Shown one piece after another: positions 38,335 to 48,882 of a DNA stretch of 64,000 nucleotides; positions within the stretch are counted from its first letter, which is position 1, and each line of letters opens with the position of its first letter. The DNA comes from Micromonospora tarensis (GTDB taxonomy: Bacteria; Actinomycetota; Actinomycetes; Mycobacteriales; Micromonosporaceae). The notes under the pieces are model-generated. The model was not told the origin of the DNA. It searched no databases and saw nothing but the letters and a program-made list of their open reading frames with translations. The stretch lies in NCBI RefSeq assembly GCF_016803395.1, contig NZ_JAEVHL010000008.1, positions 1 to 64,000 of the forward strand. Reading direction: 5' to 3'. Position numbers and translations under genes: made by a program.

Positions 38335-39080
38335 CCGCCGTCGACGGGCAGCACGACGCCGTTGACGTAGTCCGACGCGGCCGACGCCAGGAACACCGTG
38401 GCACCGCCCAGGTCGTCGGCGCGGCCCCACCGGCCGGCCGGGATGCGCGCCCGGATCGCCTGGTCACGATCGGGGTCGTCGCGTAGCGCCCGGGTGTTGT
38501 CGGTGGCGATGTAGCCGGGCGCGATGGCGTTGACGTTCACCCCGTGCGCCGCCCACTCGTTGGCGAGCGCCCTGGTGAGCCCGGCAACGCCGGACTTCGA
38601 CGCGGCGTAGCCGGGGACGGTGATGCCGCCCTGGAAGCTCAACAGCGACGCGGTGAAGATGATCTTCCCGTGCCCACGCTCGACCATCGTCCGGCCGATC
38701 TCCCGGCTCAGCACGAACTGGCTGCTCAGGTTCACCTCGATCACCTGGTCCCACATCTCGTCCGGGTGGTCGACGGCCGGGGTGCGGGCGATCGTGCCGC
38801 CGTTGTTCACCAGGATGTCGACCGGCCCGAGAGCGGTGAGGTCCGCGGCCAGCCGGTGCACCGCCGCCCGGTCACCGAGATCCGCCCGCAGCGCGGTGAA
38901 GCGGCGGCCCGTCGCCCGTACCCGCTGCTCGACCTCGCTGCCGCTCGGTTCGAGCTGGGCCGAGACACCCACGATGTCGGCGCCGGCCCGGGCCAGCGCC
39001 TCGGCCATGGCGAGGCCGATGCCGCGCCGGGCCCCGGTCACCACGGCGGTCCGTCCGGACAGATCGAACAGCGCGCTCAC
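38319..39080 (-). CDS. Short-chain dehydrogenase (KduD / keto-deoxy-sugar-acid dehydrogenase-like)
   Basis: A 253-residue NAD(P)-binding Rossmann protein. The glycine motif is VVTGARRGIGLAMAEAL, the NNAG motif is NNGG, the catalytic Ser is in IIFTASLLSF and the YxxxK motif is YAASKSG. The C-terminus, NGVVLPVDGGWLGR, is typical. Family relatives oxidise 2-keto-3-deoxy acids or 2-deoxy-gluconate, which fits step four of an L-fucose-type oxidative route. It overlaps the alcohol dehydrogenase gene by 4 bases. Confidence 0.9.
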   Translation of the reverse strand: MSALFDLSGRTAVVTGARRGIGLAMAEALARAGADIVGVSAQLEPSGSEVEQRVRATGRRFTALRADLGDRAAVHRLAADLTALGPVDILVNNGGTIARTPAVDHPDEMWDQVIEVNLSSQFVLSREIGRTMVERGHGKIIFTASLLSFQGGITVPGYAASKSGVAGLTRALANEWAAHGVNVNAIAPGYIATDNTRALRDDPDRDQAIRARIPAGRWGRADDLGGATVFLASAASDYVNGVVLPVDGGWLGR

Positions 39081-40102
39081 CGGTCGCCCTCCCGCACGTC
39101 GAGCAGTACCTTCATCACGCCGCCACCCTCCAGTGCGGTGAACGCCTCGGCGACCGCCTCCACCGGTTCGATTCGGGAGATGAGCTGCCGCGCCGGGATC
39201 GCGCCCGAGGCGACCAGCCGGATCGCCTCCGCCATGTCGTCGCGCTGGTACAGCCGGGCACCGAGGAGCTCCAGCTCACGCCAGAAGAACCGGTGCAGGT
39301 TGACCTCTCGGGGCTTCGGATGGATCGCCACCAGCACCAGCCGACCGCGGGTGGCGAGGACGTCGACCGCCGTGGCCACGCCGGCGGCGGCGCCGGACAC
39401 CTCGAAGGCGATGTCGGCGCCCGCGCCGTCGGTACGGTCGTTGACCATCGCCACGACGTCGGTCGAGCCCGGGTCGACGACCTCGATACCGACCTCCTGG
39501 GCCACCGCGCGCCGGAACGGGTCCGGCTCGACGAGCAGCACCCGCGCGCCGCGGCCTCGGGCGACGGTGGCGATGAGGACCCCGACCGGCCCACCGCCGA
39601 CCACTACCACCTGGTCGTCGGCGCTGACGTCCGCCCGCCGCACGTCGTGCACCGCGACCGCCACCGGCTCGACGAGCGCCGCGTGGTCCAGCGGCAACTC
39701 CTCGGGCAGCGGCAGGACCAGCTCCTCCGGGACGGTCCAGGAGGACTGCATGGCTCCCGGCGAGTCGATGCCGAGAAAGTTCATCGCGTGGCAGACGTGG
39801 GAGTTGCCACGCCGGCAGGCCGGGCACCGTCCGCAGGGCCGGGTCGGCATCACCGTGACGGGCTGGCCGACGCGCCAGCCGGTGACGTCCTCGCCGACGG
39901 CCGCGATCCGCCCGGACATCTCGTGCCCGATGACGGCGGCGGGGCCGACCCGGGCGTCCATGTCGCCGTGGTAGATGTGCAGATCAGTACCGCAGATCCC
40001 GGTGTACGCCACAGCGATCCGCAGCTGACCGCGGCCCGGTGGCTCCGGGTCGCGATCCTCGATCCCGAGGTGCCGCGCCCCCCGGTAGACGACTGCCTTC
40101 AT
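39077..40102 (-). CDS. Zinc-dependent alcohol dehydrogenase (threonine/sorbitol dehydrogenase type)
   Basis: A 341-residue MDR enzyme. The catalytic zinc site has Cys in YTGICGTDLH and His-Glu in VIGHEMSGRI. The structural zinc loop has four cysteines in PCGRCPACRRGNSHVC. The Rossmann motif is VVVVGGGPVGVLIA. The substrate is a sugar alcohol or hydroxy acid; in this operon it may act on a keto-deoxy intermediate or provide an alternative aldose oxidation. ATG 40102 has GGAGG close upstream. It is preceded by an intercistronic hairpin. Confidence 0.92.
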   Translation of the reverse strand: MKAVVYRGARHLGIEDRDPEPPGRGQLRIAVAYTGICGTDLHIYHGDMDARVGPAAVIGHEMSGRIAAVGEDVTGWRVGQPVTVMPTRPCGRCPACRRGNSHVCHAMNFLGIDSPGAMQSSWTVPEELVLPLPEELPLDHAALVEPVAVAVHDVRRADVSADDQVVVVGGGPVGVLIATVARGRGARVLLVEPDPFRRAVAQEVGIEVVDPGSTDVVAMVNDRTDGAGADIAFEVSGAAAGVATAVDVLATRGRLVLVAIHPKPREVNLHRFFWRELELLGARLYQRDDMAEAIRLVASGAIPARQLISRIEPVEAVAEAFTALEGGGVMKVLLDVREGDR

Positions 40103-40152
40103 CGTTCCTCCGTCTCGACGTCGGCACGTCCATCGCGCCGACCGGGCATGGT

Positions 40153-40183
40153 CGTGGGTGCACCGCACCGCGGTGCACCCACG
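40153..40183 (-). terminator. Intercistronic hairpin in the catabolic operon
   Basis: A 13-bp perfect stem (40153-40165 with 40171-40183, CGTGGGTGCACCG arms) and 5-base loop lie between the dehydratase stop and the alcohol dehydrogenase start. It could partly terminate transcription or protect the upstream mRNA. Confidence 0.7.
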
Positions 40184-40206
40184 CCTGCCGTGCTCTGGTG
40201 GTCAGC

Positions 40207-41430
40207 TCAGTGCCGTACGGTCGGCGACACCTCGGCCCGGGAGGGCAGCGGAACGGCCGGCACCTGGCGGGCCGGGACGACCCCGTCGAGCCCGGCCAGC
40301 AGCCGCCTTCCGGCCCGCTCCGGCCGCACGTTGGGGCTGTCGGCCGTCTGCGTCCACGGGAGCCGATTGGCCGCAGTGATCTGCCCCTCGTCCACCCGGA
40401 CGCCCAGCCCTGGTGAGTCGCCGAGGATGAAGGCGCCATCCTCGACGTGCAGGTCGATGGAGATGCCCAGCGGTGGACGCAGGTCCTGTAGCTCGCTGGT
40501 CAGATGGTTCGGGACCGAGGTCGCGGCGTGCAGCAGCCCGACCGGGCTGTTGCCGATCGGGCTGACCGGCAGGTCGTAGGCGTGGGCCAGGGCGGACGCC
40601 CGCAAAAAGTGGGTCACCCCCCAGACGGCAGCCATCTGGACGACGTCGACCGCCCCGGCGGCGATCAGCGGACGGTACTGTTCCAGCCCGGTGAGGTTCT
40701 CGCCGGTGGCGACCGACGCGCACACTCCACGGCTGACCGCCGCGAGACCCTCGGCGTCCCAGCGCCGGACCGGCTCCTCGATCCAGATCAGGTCCAGGGT
40801 GCGTTCCAGTTCGCAGACGTGCCGGACGGCCTGCTTGCGGGTCCAGGCCTCGTTCACGTCGAGCATCAGACCCGGCCGCCGGCCGTGCCCGGCCTCGGTC
40901 AGCACCTCCCTGACCAGACCGAGGCGGTGCCGGTCGGCCTCGATGTCGAGGCCGCCCTTGAGCTTGGCCGCCCGCAGACCGTGGCTCGCGTAGACCTCGT
41001 ACTCCGCGACGAGTTCGTCGTCGGTGAGCCCGATGTCCAGGCCGGACGCGTAGGCGGTGACCCGCCGGTCACGCCCGCCGAGCAGCCGCCACAGCGGCTC
41101 GCCGGCGGCCTGCGCCTTGATGTCCCACAGCGCGGTGTCCAAGGCGCCGATGGTGCCGAACACCGGGCCGGCGTGACCGGCCTTGAAGGTGTGCCGCAGC
41201 ATCCGGTCGTACAGGGTCGTCACCGCACGGGGGTCTTCGCCCTCGATGGCGGCGAAGATCCGCTCGATCTCGACGTGCGGCCCGAGGCCGACTCCCGAGA
41301 TGCCCTCGTCGGTGTCGACGAGGACGATCGAAATCGGCACCACCCCGTCGGCGAACACGCCGTTGGCGTCGCCGACGGGCCGCCCCCATTCCTGGACCGT
41401 GGTGAGCGTCCGATATCCCGTGATCCGCAT
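40207..41430 (-). CDS. Enolase-superfamily acid-sugar dehydratase
   Basis: A 407-residue member of the mandelate-racemase subgroup. The capping domain is at the N-terminus (MRITGYRTLTTVQEW). The Lys motif is AAKLKGGLDIEADRH, and the three metal ligands appear in LDVNEAWTRKQAV (Asp), LIWIEEPVRRWD (Glu) and VATGENLTGLEQY (Glu). This pattern fits L-fuconate or related sugar-acid dehydratases, step three of the proposed pathway. ATG 41430 lies next to the stop of the MalG-type permease. The C-terminal 50 residues are not conserved in shape and look like a disordered tail. Confidence 0.9.
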   Translation of the reverse strand: MRITGYRTLTTVQEWGRPVGDANGVFADGVVPISIVLVDTDEGISGVGLGPHVEIERIFAAIEGEDPRAVTTLYDRMLRHTFKAGHAGPVFGTIGALDTALWDIKAQAAGEPLWRLLGGRDRRVTAYASGLDIGLTDDELVAEYEVYASHGLRAAKLKGGLDIEADRHRLGLVREVLTEAGHGRRPGLMLDVNEAWTRKQAVRHVCELERTLDLIWIEEPVRRWDAEGLAAVSRGVCASVATGENLTGLEQYRPLIAAGAVDVVQMAAVWGVTHFLRASALAHAYDLPVSPIGNSPVGLLHAATSVPNHLTSELQDLRPPLGISIDLHVEDGAFILGDSPGLGVRVDEGQITAANRLPWTQTADSPNVRPERAGRRLLAGLDGVVPARQVPAVPLPSRAEVSPTVRH

Positions 41431-41431
41431 G

Positions 41432-42259
41432 TCAACCCTTCGTGGAACCGGCGGCGACACCGTCGGCGATTTGGCGCTGGAGGAACAGGTAGACCAACAG
41501 GACGGGTATCGCGGCGATCAGCACCCCGGAGGCGAAGGTCGGGATGTTGTCGGAGTACTGCCCGCGTAGCGAGGTCACGCCGATCATGAGCGTGCGGTTC
41601 TCGGCCGAGGGCATCATCACCAGCGCCATGAGGACGTCGTTCCAGCAGAACAGGAGGTCGAGGATGCCGACCGAGAGCAACGCCGGGGTGCCCAGCGGCA
41701 GCATGATCCGCCGGTACACGCCGTAGACGGTGTTGCCGTCGATCCGCGCGGCGTCGATGATCTCCGGCGGAATGCCCCGGTAGTAACTCGTCATGAGAAA
41801 GACGGTGAAGGGCAGGAACTGGGCCACGTAGACGAGGATCAGCCCGGGGTACGTGTCGATGAGCGCGGTGTCGGCCATGATCCGGGCGAGCGGCACCATG
41901 ATCACCTGAAACGGGATGAAGAGCCCCGCCAGGCAGCCCAGGAACAGCGCCGACGAGCCACGGAACCGCAGCTGACTCAGGGCGAAGCCGGCCATCGACC
42001 CGAGCAGCAGGAGCAGCAGCACCGACACCGTCACCACGACGAACGAGTTGACGAAGTAACGGCCCATGCCGACGCTGTTCCACGCCGTGCTGATGTTCTC
42101 CCAGCGCAGCGCGTCGGTCACTGAGAACCGGTCGAGGATGTAGTCACGCCGCGTCTTCATCGCGACGTTGGCGGTGAACAGCAGCGGGTAGATCGTCGCC
42201 AGCGCGAGCAGTGACATGGGGATGGCGACCAACCACCATCCCAGACGGACCCGGGACAT
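41432..42259 (-). CDS. Carbohydrate ABC transporter permease (MalG type)
   Basis: A 275-residue membrane protein with six hydrophobic segments and the EAA loop DAARIDGNTVYGVYRRIML. The last residues (FLQRQIADGVAAGSTKG) are typical for the family. It is coupled to the enolase-type gene, whose start overlaps its end region. It imports the substrate of the catabolic operon together with the MalF-type partner; the ATPase is not encoded here. Confidence 0.94.
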   Translation of the reverse strand: MSRVRLGWWLVAIPMSLLALATIYPLLFTANVAMKTRRDYILDRFSVTDALRWENISTAWNSVGMGRYFVNSFVVVTVSVLLLLLLGSMAGFALSQLRFRGSSALFLGCLAGLFIPFQVIMVPLARIMADTALIDTYPGLILVYVAQFLPFTVFLMTSYYRGIPPEIIDAARIDGNTVYGVYRRIMLPLGTPALLSVGILDLLFCWNDVLMALVMMPSAENRTLMIGVTSLRGQYSDNIPTFASGVLIAAIPVLLVYLFLQRQIADGVAAGSTKG

Positions 42260-43234
42260 CAGTCCTCCTTCCCCGCGCGTCCAGCAGTTTGACCTGCAAC
42301 AGCCCGACCACCAGCATGATGACGAAGAGGATCGTCGATGCGGCCGACGCGAGCGCCGGCCGGTTCATCTGGCCCTGCTGGATCCAGATGTAGTACTCCG
42401 GCAGGTACGTCGAGCCCTCCGGGCCGCCGGTGGTCATGACGTAGAGCAGCCCGAACATCGACGTCAACATCCCGATCATCGTGGTCACGAAGACGAACTG
42501 GATGGTGCGCGACAGGCTCGGGATGATCACGTGCCGGATGACCTGGCGTAGTGACGCGCCATCCATTCGGGCGGCGTCCAGCAGCGCGGCGTCCAGCGTG
42601 GCGAAGCCGGCGAGGAACACCACCAGGGACATTCCGAAGGTGGCCCAGATGTGCACGCCCGCCACGATGACCATCGCAAGATCCGGGTCTCCGAGCCAGT
42701 CCACCGGGCTGACCCCGAAGGAACCGAGGGTGGCGTTGAGCGGGCCGTCGAAGGCGAGCAGCAGGTTGAAGATCGCGCCGACGATGACCGGCGAGAGCAC
42801 TGCCGGGAAGAAGTAGACGCTGCGGTAGAAGCGGTGCCCGGGCACCTTGAGGTAGATGAACGTCGCGAGCAGGCCGGGGATCGCCACCGCCACCGGAAGC
42901 AGCAGGACCAGCAGCCCGACGTTGCTCAGCGCGGTCCGGAACAGCGGGTCGTCGAAGAGCTCGCGGTAGTTGCCGAAGCCGACCGCCGTCCCGTTCTGCG
43001 CGCCGTCGCCGGTGAAGGAGAAGTTCACGCCGAGGATCAGCGGATAGAGGCGCATCAGGACGATGATCAGGACTGCCGGGGCGACCAGGACGTAGGGGGC
43101 GAAACGTTCGGATCCCCGGCTGCCGCGGCCGCGTTGGGGACGTACGCCACCCCGACGGGCGGCGGGGGTGACCGCCCCGCCGCCCGTCCGGCCGGAGCCA
43201 GACGGGCCGACGATTGCGTGTTTCCGATCGGCAC
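42259..43234 (-). CDS. Carbohydrate ABC transporter permease (MalF type), probably two frameshifts
   Basis: The clear core begins YVLVAPAVLIIVLMRLYPL and has six hydrophobic segments; the EAA loop is DAARMDGASLRQVIRHVII. The C-terminus needs one G near 42283, which gives LLDARGKED and a stop overlapping the next ATG. The N-terminus is uncertain: a GTG at 43234, 4 bp after the binding-protein stop, joins the core only if another base is missing near 43165, inside a strong hairpin. If that hairpin is intercistronic, translation would start later. About 326 residues in the long version. Confidence 0.82.
43154..43188 (-). terminator. Strong hairpin between binding-protein and permease genes
   Basis: A 14-bp perfect stem (43154-43167 with 43175-43188) and 7-base loop follow the binding-protein gene. 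Stem-loops here often raise binding-protein levels over permease levels. It overlaps the possible N-terminal codons of the permease gene. Confidence 0.6.
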
Positions 43235-43238
43235 GAGG

Positions 43239-44501
43239 TCAGCCCGCCTGGTCGGAAGCGGCCAACTGCTTCACCACCTCGTCGACGGTGATCGAGCCGC
43301 TGAGCAGCTGCTGGGACAGCCTGCCCATCAGGTCGATCGTCTTCGACGACAGCGCCACGTGCAGCGCCGGCTTGCCGCTCTTCAGCTCACCGACGATCGT
43401 GGAGACGGCCGGGCCGCCCTGCGACACGTCGATAGTGGTGTCGGCGGCGATCGCGCCGGCGTCGGCGTAGAAGGCCTTCAACGCGTCAGCCGAGGTCAGG
43501 GAGCGCACCAGGTCGGCGGCCACCTTCGGGTCCTTGGTCCACTTGGCGACCGCGTAACCGATGCCACCGTCGTACGGCATGCTCGGGGTGGTGCCGGCGG
43601 TGACGACCGGCGCCTTCATCACGCCGAGCTGCTCCGGGGTGAGGAACTCGTTGAAGTCCTTCCAGTGCCCGACGTCCGACATCAGACCCATGACGTGGGC
43701 GGCCTTGCCGGACTGGAAGTACGCGAAGGAGTCGTTGAACATCGCTGTCGAGTTGGCCCCGTCGCTGTTCATCTTCTTGTCACCGGCCTCCTTCCAGGTC
43801 TGGAAGAGCCGCTTGACGTTCGCCGAGTTCCAGTCGCGCTTGCCGGCGATCCAGGCGTCGTACTCCTGCGGGGTGAGCGTGGTCGATCCGAGGCTGGAGA
43901 TCCAGAACTGGATGCCGACGCCCTCCTTGTTGCCGAGGGCGAAGCACTTCGCACCGGCCTTGGCGATGGCGGCGCAGTCGGCGACGAACTTGTCCCAGGT
44001 GGCGGCCGGGGTCGCCGGGTCGAGGCCGGCCTTCCGGTAGACCTCCTTGTTGTAGTAGATGGGGTAGCCCTGCAGCGTCACCGGCCCGGCGTAGACCTTG
44101 CCGTCCTTGGTGAACGCCTCCCAGCCGGCCAGCCGCTGCTTGTCCTCGGCCACGTAGTCGGTGATCGGCACCAGCGCGTCCACCCGGTCGCGGATCTGGC
44201 CACCGCCGTTGAAGAGCATGACGTCCGGACCCTTGCCGGCCTGGATCGCCGCCCCGAGCAGCGTGTAGTACTGGTCGAAGGGTTGCGCGACGAACTCGAC
44301 AGTGACATCCGGGTGCTTCTTCTTAAAGTCGGCCTTGGCCTTGTCCAGATAGGATTTGGCGAACGCCTCACCGGACTTCCAGTCCCACACCACCAGCTTG
44401 CTGTCCGAGCTGGTGGCCTTACCCGAATCGCTAGCACTTCCACAACCGGCCAAGGCCAGGCCCACAACGAGGACGGCCGACCACATAGCTCGCTGTCTCA
44501 T
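43239..44501 (-). CDS. Extracellular sugar-binding lipoprotein (CUT1 type)
   Basis: A 420-residue binding protein. The lipobox is in VGLALAGCGSASDS. Features include VVWDWKSGEAFAKSYLDKA, DVMLFNGGGQIRDRV and PYDGGIGYAVAKWTKDPKVA, usual for oligosaccharide or monosaccharide binders of this class. It is the first gene of the operon and faces the gntR gene across a 146-bp regulatory gap. Confidence 0.94.
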   Translation of the reverse strand: MRQRAMWSAVLVVGLALAGCGSASDSGKATSSDSKLVVWDWKSGEAFAKSYLDKAKADFKKKHPDVTVEFVAQPFDQYYTLLGAAIQAGKGPDVMLFNGGGQIRDRVDALVPITDYVAEDKQRLAGWEAFTKDGKVYAGPVTLQGYPIYYNKEVYRKAGLDPATPAATWDKFVADCAAIAKAGAKCFALGNKEGVGIQFWISSLGSTTLTPQEYDAWIAGKRDWNSANVKRLFQTWKEAGDKKMNSDGANSTAMFNDSFAYFQSGKAAHVMGLMSDVGHWKDFNEFLTPEQLGVMKAPVVTAGTTPSMPYDGGIGYAVAKWTKDPKVAADLVRSLTSADALKAFYADAGAIAADTTIDVSQGGPAVSTIVGELKSGKPALHVALSSKTIDLMGRLSQQLLSGSITVDEVVKQLAASDQAG

Positions 44502-44574
44502 CAGTTGTCACCTCAGAAAGGGGGGTGGCCGGCGGGTGTCCCGCGAGCCAATGTTGACCGGAAGGTAACTCGTA

Positions 44575-44589
44575 TGACGTGTGACGTCA
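44575..44589. promoter_or_regulatory. Probable GntR operator TGACGT-GTG-ACGTCA
   Basis: A 15-bp inverted repeat with perfect 6-bp arms lies midway between the divergent binding-protein and gntR genes. Flanks GTAT and ATAC nearly extend the symmetry. It is well placed to control both directions. Confidence 0.7.
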
Positions 44590-44647
44590 ATACTCGGCCG
44601 TACACTGAGCCAGACGTCGTGCCACGGCGAGCCTTTCGGAGGGGGAC

Positions 44648-45418
44648 ATGACGCCATCCCAGGAGACGGCCCTGAACAGCCCGGTGACCCCGGCATGGGT
44701 GCGTCGGCCGACCAACCTCGCCAGGGCGGTCACCGCGGAACTGGTGGAGCGCATCGTCCGCGGCGTACACCCGTCCGGGACGCCCCTACCGCCCGAGCCG
44801 ATCCTCTGCGAGACCTTCTCGGTGAGCCGGACCGTGGTCCGGGAGGCAGTGAAGATCCTTCAGGAGAAGGGGCTGGTCCAGGTCCGTCAGGGTGCCGGCA
44901 CCATGGTCACCCCGCCGTCGCACTGGGACATGCTCGACGAACTCGTCCTCGCGGCCACCATCGCCATGGACGACAGCCTCGCCATCCTCGACGATCTCGT
45001 CGTCACGCGACGGGTGCTGGAGTCCGACATGGCGAACGTCGCCGCCCGGCAGGCCGACCCGGAGACCATCGAGCGGCTGGCGGCGATGGTGGACCGGATG
45101 GACGAGCTGGTCGACGACCACGTCACCTACCACGATCACGACCGGGCCTTTCACGACGCGATCATGCAGGCGTCCGGGAACCGCATCGCCCGCGGCGTGG
45201 TACGCGCCCTGGAGAGCCAGGTGATCAACACCGCCCGCTACATGGGCCGCACCGAACGCGCGTTGTGCGTGGCGTCGAACCAGGGTCACCGGCGCATCTA
45301 CGAGCGGATCGCCGCCCACGACTCCGACGGTGCCGCCCAGGCGATGTTCACCCACATCACCGAGGCCTGGCTGGTGCGCCGCAGCGGCTCGGACAACCCG
45401 GTCCGCCTGCGACGCTGA
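44648..45418 (+). CDS. GntR family regulator, FadR (FCD) subgroup
   Basis: A 256-residue regulator. The winged helix is at residues 20-90 (ETFSVSRTVVREAVKILQEK, GLVQVRQGAGTMVT). The C-terminal FCD helical domain has metal-binding residues Asp and His in YHDHDRAFHDAIMQASGN and His in NQGHRRIYERIAAHD. Such FCD regulators often sense sugar acids. Divergent to the catabolic operon, with an operator in the gap, it most likely represses transport and oxidation genes until the inducer appears. GGAGGGGG precedes the ATG. Confidence 0.94.
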   Translation: MTPSQETALNSPVTPAWVRRPTNLARAVTAELVERIVRGVHPSGTPLPPEPILCETFSVSRTVVREAVKILQEKGLVQVRQGAGTMVTPPSHWDMLDELVLAATIAMDDSLAILDDLVVTRRVLESDMANVAARQADPETIERLAAMVDRMDELVDDHVTYHDHDRAFHDAIMQASGNRIARGVVRALESQVINTARYMGRTERALCVASNQGHRRIYERIAAHDSDGAAQAMFTHITEAWLVRRSGSDNPVRLRR

Positions 45419-45420
45419 CC

Positions 45421-45473
45421 GTCGGCGCAGACCACGCGGCGCCCACCCCCGGAGCACGGGAGCGGGCGCCGAC
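45421..45473. terminator. Bidirectional terminator
   Basis: Outer arms GTCGGCGC (45421-45428) and GCGCCGAC (45466-45473), plus an alternative inner pair GGCGCCC (45438-45444) and GGGCGCC (45464-45470), lie between the converging gntR and esterase genes. Confidence 0.6.
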
Positions 45474-45490
45474 ACTGTGGTCGACCAGCA

Positions 45491-46879
45491 TCAGGAGAAC
45501 TGGGCGAAGAACCTCCAGATCTCGCCCTTGGTCCAGGTCGTGATGCCACTCTCGGCATAGGTGCCGTCCACCGGGCCGGGCATGTGCCCGTTGTCGTACG
45601 CCGCCCACTGCACCGGGTACCCGGACCGGCAGCCCGAGTAGGTGGTGGTGATGTGCGTACGGCTGCCGCCCGCCGGCTCGGGCGGGTTCTGGGCGGCGCA
45701 ACCGTTGTTCCGGACGAACGTGTCCCGCAGCGCCCTACCCTGGGAGATGCTCAGCACGTTGTCCGAGATGCCGTGCAACCCGAAGTACGCGATGGGCTGG
45801 GTACCGCCGCTGCACCCGCTGATCTGCCCGCCGGAGATGACCGCGACGGCCCGGAAGACGGTGGCCCGGGCACAGGCGATGGCGTAGCTCATGCCACCAC
45901 CCCAGCTGAAGCCGAGGGCGAACCGCTGCCTCGGGTTGACGCAGAGGCTGCTCTCGATCCGGCTGATCATGTCGTCGACGAAGACGATGTCCTCACCGCC
46001 GGAGTTGCCCCAGCCGTTGCCGAACCCCTGCGGCGCGACCAGGATCGCGCTGTTGTTCGACTGCTCCTGCTGGCCGTAGTAGGACCACGGGGTCCCGCTG
46101 GTGCCACCGGAGGAGACATCCTGCATGGTGCCGCCCCGCCAGTGGAACGCGAAGATCAACCGGTAGGGGTTGCTGTTGTTGTAGTTGGCCGGCACCCGCA
46201 GGATGAACGTACGGCTCTTGCCGTTGCTCTGGATCGTGTGCGTGCCGCTGGCGAGCGTCGGCGCCTTGCCGCACCCGCTGCCACCCGACGGTGGAGGGGT
46301 GGTGCCGCCGTCGGTGGCGACGAGTTGCCACTGCTGGTTGGTGCCGTTCCAGTCGGAGTACTGCACGATGTTGCCGCCGTCGGCGGTGGAGGCGCCCTGC
46401 ACCTCCACCGCCTTGGAGCTGTTGCGGTTGATCAGCCGGACGTAGCCGCCGTCCGAGTCGGCCAGCCGGAACTGCTGGTTCGTCCCGTTGAGGTCGGACC
46501 ACTGCACGATGGCACCGCCGTCGGCGGTGGAGAAGTTGCTGACGTCGAGCACCTTGCCGGAGTGCCGGGACTTCAGCCGGTAGAAGCCACCTCCGGAGTC
46601 GACGAACTGCCACTGCTGGTTGGCGCCGTTGTTGCGCGTCCACTGGCTGATCCGGGCGCCGTCGTTGGTGGCCGAGGCGTACAGGTCCAACGCCTTGCCG
46701 CTGTTGCGGTTCACCAGGACGTACCAGGCGTTGGTGTCCACTGTCGCCGCCGCCGCTGGCGCCGCGTTGACCGCGACGAGTGTGCCGGCCGCCATCACCG
46801 CCGCTGCCGCCGCGGCCAACCCGGTCCGCCAGCGACGTCTCTGCCGAGAGGCGGGACGAGCCGCACCGATGGTCTTCAT
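45491..46879 (-). CDS. Secreted feruloyl esterase (CE1-like) with N-terminal CBM13
   Basis: A 462-residue extracellular enzyme. A signal peptide with twin-Arg-like stretch (RQRRRWRTGLAAAAAAVM) precedes a ricin-type trefoil (about 48-185, three QxW repeats). A short Gly/Pro/Thr linker leads to a CE1-type alpha/beta-hydrolase: FAFHWRGG oxyanion region, nucleophile elbow ALGFSWGGGMSYA and catalytic His in AAYDNGHMPG. Such enzymes release ferulic acid from arabinoxylan. It stands next to the GH10 xylanase, which has almost the same CBM13 at its other end. Confidence 0.9.
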   Translation of the reverse strand: MKTIGAARPASRQRRRWRTGLAAAAAAVMAAGTLVAVNAAPAAAATVDTNAWYVLVNRNSGKALDLYASATNDGARISQWTRNNGANQQWQFVDSGGGFYRLKSRHSGKVLDVSNFSTADGGAIVQWSDLNGTNQQFRLADSDGGYVRLINRNSSKAVEVQGASTADGGNIVQYSDWNGTNQQWQLVATDGGTTPPPSGGSGCGKAPTLASGTHTIQSNGKSRTFILRVPANYNNSNPYRLIFAFHWRGGTMQDVSSGGTSGTPWSYYGQQEQSNNSAILVAPQGFGNGWGNSGGEDIVFVDDMISRIESSLCVNPRQRFALGFSWGGGMSYAIACARATVFRAVAVISGGQISGCSGGTQPIAYFGLHGISDNVLSISQGRALRDTFVRNNGCAAQNPPEPAGGSRTHITTTYSGCRSGYPVQWAAYDNGHMPGPVDGTYAESGITTWTKGEIWRFFAQFS

Positions 46880-47078
46880 GAAGCACTCCTTCGATCGGGG
46901 TCACCCACGAGCAGAGGTCCGAGGGTGCCCGGCGGGCGTGCCGACCACGGTGGTGGCGTCAGCACGTGGGGGTGTGGTGCGGCGGGACGACGTCAATTCG
47001 AGGAGAGGGGTAGGTCGCGCTCGACGATGGGCGCCCGCCCGATGGGCGGGCCGCCATCCGCACCGACCAGACCCCTGA

Positions 47079-48800
<1,722 letters not shown>

Positions 48801-48841
48801 TCACAAACGGCCTCGGGGGCGGGCCGCCCGGGGCTCCCCCG

Positions 48842-48879
48842 GTGGTGCCGGGGCCGTGCCCGCACGGCCCCGGCACCAC
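48842..48879. terminator. Terminator after the GH43 gene
   Basis: An 18-bp perfect stem (48842-48859 with 48862-48879) has only two central bases unpaired. It follows the GH43 stop directly. Confidence 0.85.
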
Positions 48880-48882
48880 GCG

